DNA from: Deferribacteraceae bacterium UBA6793
GTDB lineage: Bacteria; Chrysiogenota; Deferribacteres; Deferribacterales; Geovibrionaceae
Assembly: GCA_002452405.1 (NCBI GenBank)
Contig: DKFP01000014.1
Location: 372,001 to 436,000 of the forward strand
Reading direction: 5' to 3'
DNA length: 64,000 nucleotides
In this document: piece after piece, positions 58,558 to 64,000 of the stretch
How the letters are laid out: each line of letters starts with the position of its first letter
Position numbering within the stretch: position 1 is the stretch's first letter
Made by a program: the position numbers and the translations under genes
The notes under the pieces: model-generated
The model's database searches: none
Told to the model about the DNA's origin: nothing
The model's input: the letters and a program-made list of their open reading frames with translations, nothing else

Positions 58558-60027
58558 ATGTACCATGAGAAAATACTGAAGGATGCGCTGACGTTCGATG
58601 ACGTTCTCATCGTTCCCGGAAAGAGCGAAATCCTGCCCAAGGATGTGGACACGCGAACCAAACTCACTGACAGAATAACACTTAATATCCCGCTTGTCAG
58701 TGCGGCTATGGATACCGTAACTGAGGCGAGACTCGCCATTGCCATGGCGCAGGAAGGCGGCATCGGCTTCATCCACAAAAACATGTCCATCGACAGTCAG
58801 GCGGACGAAGTTGACAAGGTTAAACGTTCCGAAAGCGGAATGATAGTTGACCCGGTTACTATCGACCCGGACAGAACGGTTGAGGATGCCCTCGATCTTA
58901 TGGGCAGATATAAAATCAGCGGCGTTCCGGTTGTTAAAGATGAGAAACTGGTGGGTATCCTCACCAACAGAGACCTGCGTTTTGTTGACAGGTATACCGC
59001 GAAAGTATCAGAGTTCATGACCAGCAAAAACCTTGTGACAGTCCCTGTGGGAACTTCTCTGGAAGAGTCCATGAAGCACCTTCAGGAACACAGAATCGAA
59101 AAACTTCTGGTGGTGGACGACGATTATCAGCTTAAAGGGCTTATCACCATAAAAGACATAAATAAACGCATCAAGTATCCTAACGCTGCAAAGGACGACA
59201 TGGGCAGACTGCTTGTCGGTGCCGCCGTTGGCGTGGGCGAAGAGGCGAGGGCGAGGGTTACGGCTCTTGTAGGTAAAAAGGCTGATGTTATCGTTGTTGA
59301 CACCGCGCACGGTCACTCGTTCAAAGTTCTCGACATGGTGCGCTGGATAAAGAAGGAATTTCCCGACATTCAGGTCGTTGCGGGTAACGTTGCAACGGGC
59401 GAAGCTGTGGAAGATCTCGCAAAAGCAGGCGCTGACTGCGTTAAGGTGGGCATCGGACCCGGTTCTATCTGTACGACACGCGTTGTTGCTGGTGTGGGCG
59501 TTCCCCAGATAACAGCCATTATGGACTGTGCGTCAATGGGCGACAAATACGGTATCCCGATAATCGCTGACGGCGGTATCAAATATTCAGGAGACGTTGT
59601 TAAGGCAATAGCCGCAGGCGCTTCATGCGTCATGATGGGATCCCTGTTCGCAGGAACTAAGGAAGCTCCCGGAGATATCGAGCTTTATCAGGGAAGAAGC
59701 TACAAAGTATACAGAGGCATGGGTTCTGTGGGCGCTATGAAAGAAGGCTCAAAGGACAGATATTTTCAGGACGACGTGATGAACGAACAGAAATATGTGC
59801 CGGAAGGCATTGAGGGCAGGGTTCATTATAAAGGCGAACTGAGCGGAACTATCTATCAGCTTGTGGGCGGTCTTAAATCCGGTATGGGTTATACGGGCAG
59901 CCGCAATATCGATGACCTGCGCAAGTATGCGAAATTTGTAAAAATTTCCGGCGCCGGACTGAAAGAGAGCCACGTCCATGACGTTATAATTACTAAAGAA
60001 GCTCCTAACTACTGGGTTACAACTTAA
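58558..60027 (+). CDS. guaB: IMP dehydrogenase
   Basis: This 489-residue enzyme makes XMP from IMP, the first committed step to GMP. The barrel begins DALTFDDVLIVPG. CBS pairs at about 95-205 (VEDALDLMGRYKISGVPVV; MKHLQEHRIEKLLVVD) regulate it. The catalytic loop IGPGSICTTRVVAGVG (Cys near 305) and GGIKYSGDVVKAIAAGA follow, and MGSVGAM with YVPEGIEGRVHYKG forms the flap. GAGGTG lies six bases before ATG. Confidence 0.96.
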   Translation: MYHEKILKDALTFDDVLIVPGKSEILPKDVDTRTKLTDRITLNIPLVSAAMDTVTEARLAIAMAQEGGIGFIHKNMSIDSQADEVDKVKRSESGMIVDPVTIDPDRTVEDALDLMGRYKISGVPVVKDEKLVGILTNRDLRFVDRYTAKVSEFMTSKNLVTVPVGTSLEESMKHLQEHRIEKLLVVDDDYQLKGLITIKDINKRIKYPNAAKDDMGRLLVGAAVGVGEEARARVTALVGKKADVIVVDTAHGHSFKVLDMVRWIKKEFPDIQVVAGNVATGEAVEDLAKAGADCVKVGIGPGSICTTRVVAGVGVPQITAIMDCASMGDKYGIPIIADGGIKYSGDVVKAIAAGASCVMMGSLFAGTKEAPGDIELYQGRSYKVYRGMGSVGAMKEGSKDRYFQDDVMNEQKYVPEGIEGRVHYKGELSGTIYQLVGGLKSGMGYTGSRNIDDLRKYAKFVKISGAGLKESHVHDVIITKEAPNYWVTT

Positions 60028-60177
60028 TATTATAGATAAAACTTCAGGATGAAGTTCTCGGAGCGAACAGAGCTGGTTTTACCTGCGATGCGAGCGGAGA
60101 GTGAGTGAGGCGTGGGCTTTGCCTCGCTGAACGTTATCAGAAATTTCCCCACGGAGGGGAAATTTATGGGAGATTAA
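60028..60177 (+). other. Leader between guaB and guaA with two hairpins
   Basis: The 150 bp contain no gene. AGTGAGGC (60104-60111) can pair with GCCTCGCT (60121-60128) over a nine-base loop. A perfect ten-pair stem AAATTTCCCC (60141-60150) with GGGGAAATTT (60156-60165) and loop ACGGA ends two bases before the guaA ribosome site GGGAG. The second stem could affect guaA translation or stabilise its mRNA. No U-run follows, so it is not a normal terminator. I see no purine riboswitch core. Confidence 0.55.
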
Positions 60178-61725
60178 ATGGATATTCATAGCCAGAAGGT
60201 ACTTATACTGGATTTCGGTTCGCAGTACACCCAGCTTATCGCCAGACGTGTGCGCGAGGCGAACGTTTACTGCGAGATATACCCCTGTACCGCAGATTTC
60301 GAAAAAATACGCAATTTCGGAGCAAAGGGGATAATCCTTTCGGGCGGTCCCGCATCTGTATACGATGAGGATGCGCCTAAGGTTTCAAAAGAGGTCTATG
60401 ACCTCGGTGCGCCTGTGCTTGGCATTTGCTACGGACACCAGCTCACAGGTGAATACTTCGGCGGAAAGGTTGCCGCCGCAGATCACAGGGAATACGGACG
60501 TGCAGAACTCTTTATCGGCAAAAAAGATCCTTTCTTCGACGGCATAGACTCTGAATCGTTTACCGTCTGGATGAGCCACGGCGACAGACTGGAAAAGATG
60601 CCCGAAGGGTTCGATGTTATAGCTTACACAAAAAACGCTCCTGTGGCTGCTATGAAGCACCACACAAGACCTATCTACACGATACAGTTCCACCCCGAAG
60701 TTGCGCATACCGACAACGGCGCGCAGATACTGAAAAACTTTGTTGTGGGCGTTTGCGGATGCCAACAGATTTGGACTCCCGCAAACTTTGTTGAAGCCGA
60801 GATAGAGCGCATCCGCGAGCTTGTCGGCGACAAAAGAGTCCTCTGCGGACTTTCCGGCGGCGTGGATTCGTCCGTTGCGGCGGTTCTCATACACAGAGCC
60901 ATCGGCGACAGACTGACATGCGTTTTCGTGGACAACGGACTTCTGCGCAAGGACGAGGGGAAACAGGTTGAGGAGGCATTCCGCAACCATTTCCACATGA
61001 ACCTGATAGCCGTAAATGCAGAAGACAGATTTCTTGATGCGCTGAAAGGCGTTACAGACCCTGAGAAAAAAAGAAAAGCTATCGGAAACCTGTTCGTAAG
61101 GATTTTTGAAGAGGAGTCCGCAAAACTGGGCGATTTCGATTTCCTTGCACAGGGAACGCTTTACCCAGATGTTATCGAGTCCGTATCGTTCCGTGGACCC
61201 TCGGTCACCATCAAAACCCATCACAACGTCGGCGGTCTGCCTGAGGATATGAAGTTCAAACTTCTTGAGCCTCTGCGCGAACTGTTCAAGGACGAGGTGC
61301 GTGCTGTGGGTGCTGCGCTGGGCATAGGTGAAAACTTCATCTGGAGACACCCCTTCCCCGGACCCGGACTTGGCGTGCGTGTGCTTGGCGAGGTAACTAA
61401 AGAGAGATGCGACGTTCTGCGTGAAGCAGACGCTATATACATGGAAGAACTGCACAAAGCGGGGCTTTACAGAAGGATATGGCAGGCGTTTACAGTGCTT
61501 CTGCCTGTCAACACCGTTGGTGTTATGGGCGACAACAGAACCTATGAAAACGCTGTTGCCATCCGCGCGGTGGAATCAACCGACGGCATGACAGCCGACT
61601 GGGCGCATATCCCTTATGAAGTGCTGGGCAGAATATCAAACCGCATCATCAACGAAGTGCGCGGCATAAACCGCGTGGCGTATGATATCAGCTCCAAGCC
61701 ACCGGCAACAATCGAGTGGGAGTAA
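60178..61725 (+). CDS. guaA: GMP synthase (glutamine-hydrolysing)
   Basis: This 515-residue enzyme turns XMP into GMP. N-terminal class I glutaminase with LGICYGHQL (Cys near 82) and QFHPEVAHT (His, Glu near 170). ATP pyrophosphatase domain with GLSGGVDSSV (about 225) and a C-terminal dimer domain ending PPATIEWE. FIWRHPFPGPGLGVR is a family mark. Full length. It forms the purine pair with guaB. Confidence 0.97.
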   Translation: MDIHSQKVLILDFGSQYTQLIARRVREANVYCEIYPCTADFEKIRNFGAKGIILSGGPASVYDEDAPKVSKEVYDLGAPVLGICYGHQLTGEYFGGKVAAADHREYGRAELFIGKKDPFFDGIDSESFTVWMSHGDRLEKMPEGFDVIAYTKNAPVAAMKHHTRPIYTIQFHPEVAHTDNGAQILKNFVVGVCGCQQIWTPANFVEAEIERIRELVGDKRVLCGLSGGVDSSVAAVLIHRAIGDRLTCVFVDNGLLRKDEGKQVEEAFRNHFHMNLIAVNAEDRFLDALKGVTDPEKKRKAIGNLFVRIFEEESAKLGDFDFLAQGTLYPDVIESVSFRGPSVTIKTHHNVGGLPEDMKFKLLEPLRELFKDEVRAVGAALGIGENFIWRHPFPGPGLGVRVLGEVTKERCDVLREADAIYMEELHKAGLYRRIWQAFTVLLPVNTVGVMGDNRTYENAVAIRAVESTDGMTADWAHIPYEVLGRISNRIINEVRGINRVAYDISSKPPATIEWE

Positions 61726-61731
61726 TCTCAG

Positions 61732-62958
61732 TTGAAATATGAACGCTTTATAGCGAAAAGATACTTAAAGTCCAGAAAATCGAACCGTATACTCTCGTTT
61801 ATTTCGGGAGTATCGGTTCTTGGCATAGTTCTCGGCGTCGCCACACTTATTGTGGTGATAAGCGTCATGAGCGGCTTTTCGGATAACCTGAAAAACCGTA
61901 TCCTCGGTGCGAACGCCCATATAGTCGTTAACCGCATGGATGTAAGCCCCATAGAGGACTGGCGCACGGTCAAACAGCAGATAGCTTCCGTTGAGGGTGT
62001 CACCGGAGTTTCACCCTTCATCATCAGTCAGGTTCTTCTGACGAGTCAGAATAATGTGGCGGGCTCCGTTATCCGTGGTGTTAACGCTGAGGACGAGATG
62101 AAGGTTACGACCATCTCCAAATTCATGAAAGATGGATCGTTCGCCGACCTGAACATAAAGAGTGAAGTTCCTATGATAGCGCTGGGCAAGGAACTTGCGG
62201 CAAATCTGGGCGTTGTGGTGGGAGATAACATCACTATGGTCTCGCCTCTGGGCAAAAAGGGACCTTTCGGAATCACTCCAAAGATGAAACATTTTCAGGT
62301 GTGCGGTGTATTCGACACCGGGATGTACGAATACAACAACACTCTGGCTTATATAAATATGTCCGCTGCACAGGATTTCTTCGGCATGTCGGATGTGGTT
62401 TCCGGTTTCAGCGTGGGCACGGTAAATTTTGATTACGCGCCGGACATAGCGGATAAAATTCAGGCAAAACTGGATTTCCCCTATTGGTCGCGGGACTGGA
62501 TAAGTATGAACCAGAACCTTTTTTCAGCGCTCAAGCTGGAAAAATACGCAATGTTCATAATCCTTACTCTTATAATAATTGTAGCTTCATTCAATGTTAT
62601 CAGCATGATAACTGTTACCGTGAAGGATAAAAAACGTGATATCGCCATATTGCGCGCAATGGGTGCGTCGGAAGGTTCAATCTCCGGCATTTTCAAGCGT
62701 CAGGGCATGATAATCGGTGTTACGGGAACCATAATAGGCAACCTGCTGGGGCTTGCGATATGTGTTATATTGATGAAATTCAAGATAATTTCTCTGCCCG
62801 CCGACGTTTATTTCATGGACAGAATACCCGTCAAGATAGAGGTTATGACCTTTGTTGTGGTCTCATTCTGTTCGCTGCTGATAACCTATCTCGCGGGTCT
62901 GTTTCCCGCCAGACAGTCGGCGAAGCTCGACCCGGTGGAAGCTCTGCGCAGGGACTGA
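61732..62958 (+). CDS. Lipoprotein-releasing ABC permease (LolC/LolE family)
   Basis: This 408-residue MacB/LolC-type permease has a four-span layout. One N-terminal span (SVLGIVLGVATLIVVISVMSG) follows the FIAKRYLKSRKSNRILSFIS start typical of LolC/E. A large periplasmic domain occupies about 50-260, then three spans and PARQSAKLDPVEALR at the end. It extracts lipoproteins from the inner membrane together with LolD and LolA. No lolD lies downstream in the window. Start is TTG at 61732; no better initiator is near. Confidence 0.9.
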   Translation: MKYERFIAKRYLKSRKSNRILSFISGVSVLGIVLGVATLIVVISVMSGFSDNLKNRILGANAHIVVNRMDVSPIEDWRTVKQQIASVEGVTGVSPFIISQVLLTSQNNVAGSVIRGVNAEDEMKVTTISKFMKDGSFADLNIKSEVPMIALGKELAANLGVVVGDNITMVSPLGKKGPFGITPKMKHFQVCGVFDTGMYEYNNTLAYINMSAAQDFFGMSDVVSGFSVGTVNFDYAPDIADKIQAKLDFPYWSRDWISMNQNLFSALKLEKYAMFIILTLIIIVASFNVISMITVTVKDKKRDIAILRAMGASEGSISGIFKRQGMIIGVTGTIIGNLLGLAICVILMKFKIISLPADVYFMDRIPVKIEVMTFVVVSFCSLLITYLAGLFPARQSAKLDPVEALRRD

Positions 62959-62959
62959 T

Positions 62960-63214
62960 ATGAAACTTTCCGTTTATGTTCAGCCGGGTGCAAAAAAGAC
63001 GGAACATTCCGGTATGCACGACGGCAGACCAAAGATAAGGCTGAATGCGCCACCTGTGGACGGCGCAGCGAACGACGAACTGGTGAAGTTTGTGGCGAAG
63101 ACGCTCAAACTGCCCAAATCGTCTGTAAAGCTGGTTTCCGGTCATGCCTCAAGACTCAAGACCCTTGAGATAGATGCGGACGAACAATACGTAATGGAAG
63201 TATTCGGAGAATAG
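62960..63214 (+). CDS. yggU: YggU-family (DUF167) protein
   Basis: This 84-residue conserved small protein of the UPF0235/YggU family begins KLSVYVQPGAKKTEHSG and has LNAPPVDGAANDELVKFVAKTL (about 32-53) and KLVSGHASRLKTLEI (about 60-74), the two main motifs. Function is not known. Stop is directly followed by the next ATG. Confidence 0.9.
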   Translation: MKLSVYVQPGAKKTEHSGMHDGRPKIRLNAPPVDGAANDELVKFVAKTLKLPKSSVKLVSGHASRLKTLEIDADEQYVMEVFGE

Positions 63215-63829
63215 ATGTTCAAGGCTGCTCTTCTGGATTTCGATAATACAATTCTGGGCACTGAAAAAGGGAATTTTAAGGCGTTCCACGATGCCATGCA
63301 CGACGTATACGGGCATGGTCTGCGCGTTGACGATTTTCTGCATTTCAGCGGCAGTTCATGGCTGGATATCTTCCGGTATATCACGAATAAATACGGGAAA
63401 ATCACAGCGGAAGAACTTAACGTGCGTTTTATCGAGCGGAAAGCGGATTTTTTCGCACATCACGGGGTGGTCGTCGCCGACGGCTTTCGCGAACTGATGG
63501 AAAAGCCGATACTGCGCGCCATAGTGACGGGCAGCAGCAGAGCGGAGATAGAGATTTTCTCGCATATAGTGGATTTTTCAGCTTTTGATACGATAGTGAC
63601 AAACGATGATATAGTTAACGGAAAACCCCACCCCGAGCCATATCTATTAGCCCTGCAACGTCTGAACATCGAAGCCTCAAAAAGTTTTGCGGTGGAGGAT
63701 TCGAAGATGGGTATCACATCCGCCCGTGCAGCAGGGGTCTACACCTACTTCCTGAAACAGTTCGCAGATGAAGACCATTCGTCCATAGCTGACAGGACGG
63801 TGGATTCTATGCGTGAGATTATTTTGTAG
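63215..63829 (+). CDS. HAD-superfamily hydrolase (beta-phosphoglucomutase-like)
   Basis: This 204-residue phosphatase has motif I LLDFDNTILGT, motif II IVTGSSRA (about 106-113), motif III Lys in NGKPHPEPYL, motif IV AVEDSKMGITSARAAG (about 157-172). A helical cap lies between motif I and II. Small sugar phosphates or phosphoglycolate are the usual substrates; no context narrows this. Confidence 0.87.
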   Translation: MFKAALLDFDNTILGTEKGNFKAFHDAMHDVYGHGLRVDDFLHFSGSSWLDIFRYITNKYGKITAEELNVRFIERKADFFAHHGVVVADGFRELMEKPILRAIVTGSSRAEIEIFSHIVDFSAFDTIVTNDDIVNGKPHPEPYLLALQRLNIEASKSFAVEDSKMGITSARAAGVYTYFLKQFADEDHSSIADRTVDSMREIIL

Positions 63830-63873
63830 CTTGGCTTTCACTCCCGCCTTTGTCAAAAGGGTAGACAAAAAGC

Positions 63874-63954
63874 GAGATCGCTTCGGGCGCAAAACCCTCG
63901 CGAAGACCGGATTTTCTATCTGTCTTTGCAACCCTGAAAGGGTGAAGCAATCTC
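63874..63954. repeat. Dispersed palindromic element, copy E (intergenic)
   Basis: This 81 bp copy lies after the last complete gene. Left end GAGATCGCTTCGGG; right end GGGTGAAGCAATCTC. The inner inverted repeat is CTCGCGAAGAC..GTCTTTGCAA. Its right third matches copy D closely. Confidence 0.8.
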
Positions 63955-63966
63955 AATTCTGGAGAT

Positions 63967-64000
63967 GTATAATCATATATTGTGTATGCTCTATTCCGCG
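63967..64000 (+). CDS. Possible start of a gene cut by the window edge
   Basis: An ATG at 63967 opens a frame of at least 11 codons to the window end (MYNHILCMLYS). GGAG lies immediately before the ATG, which is too close to be a good ribosome site. Too short to identify; it may be nothing. Confidence 0.15.

Noticed and set aside
60385..61455. 356-codon frame on the minus strand opposite guaA
   Set aside because: Lies fully inside the well-supported guaA gene and matches no family by eye.

Overview
This is a 64 kb piece of a Gram-negative bacterial chromosome. Outer-membrane biology is evident: an O-antigen type ABC exporter, a LolC/E-type permease, a lipobox protein, and RlpA. I suspect the phylum Deferribacterota (relatives of Geovibrio, Denitrovibrio, Seleniivibrio) from the mix of gene families. 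That is inference, because no rRNA or other decisive marker is present. Genes are tightly packed. Neighbouring genes often share a 4-base stop/start overlap (ATGA, GTGA, TTGA), and GTG and TTG starts are frequent. No phage, transposase, CRISPR array or rRNA was seen.

Layout. Positions 1-455 hold the end of an agmatinase-like gene. A surface polysaccharide locus fills 523-21827. It opens with a WecA/MraY-type initiating transferase. A leftward operon follows (8841 down to 2096): GDP-fucose synthase, a GT2 glycosyltransferase, two nearly identical acyltransferase-SGNH genes in tandem, and a second GT2. The rightward part holds a GT4 glycosyltransferase and a seven-gene cassette (10750-16371): CMP-sugar cytidylyltransferase, DUF115-like protein, HpcH/HpaI aldolase, 2-hydroxyacid dehydrogenase, NAD epimerase, cyclase and HAD phosphatase. 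Then come a Wzm/Wzt exporter, a methyltransferase with a C-terminal coiled coil, another GT4 and a GNGPSL-motif protein. I read this as synthesis, chain termination and export of a glycan that probably carries fucose, acyl groups and an unusual CMP-activated acid sugar.

Positions 21853-30363 hold a BOF protein, a PAP2 phosphatase, an ECF-type nickel (or cobalt) uptake operon nikKMLQO, an MntP manganese exporter, glycogen synthase, a divergent CGGC/ArsR pair around a palindrome, a DMT transporter and the initiator tRNA-fMet with a good promoter and terminator.

From 30630 to the end the genes are mostly housekeeping: pepA; an STT3-family oligosaccharyltransferase; LysR-mnmH (tRNA selenouridine); rlpA; rph-rdgB; a PBP1-like protein whose glycosyltransferase domain looks dead; aroK-aroB-TPR-aroQ-pepQ-efp-accB-accC; a TPR protein, a lipoprotein, ispE-prs-pth; a membrane pyrophosphatase; ychF; moaC; a split NAD synthetase; guaB-guaA; a lolC/E permease; yggU; HAD.

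The most notable signal is a family of imperfect palindromes of about 70-80 bp, with ends close to GAGATTGCTTCG and its complement. Clear copies lie near 10641, 16378, 24337, 49021 and 63874, and a degenerate one near 56541. Two of them sit in frame inside genes, in both cases just before the hydrophobic core of an export signal, so the extra peptide would probably be removed on secretion. A second insertion scar at the 3' end of moaC is bounded by a perfect 35 bp direct repeat.
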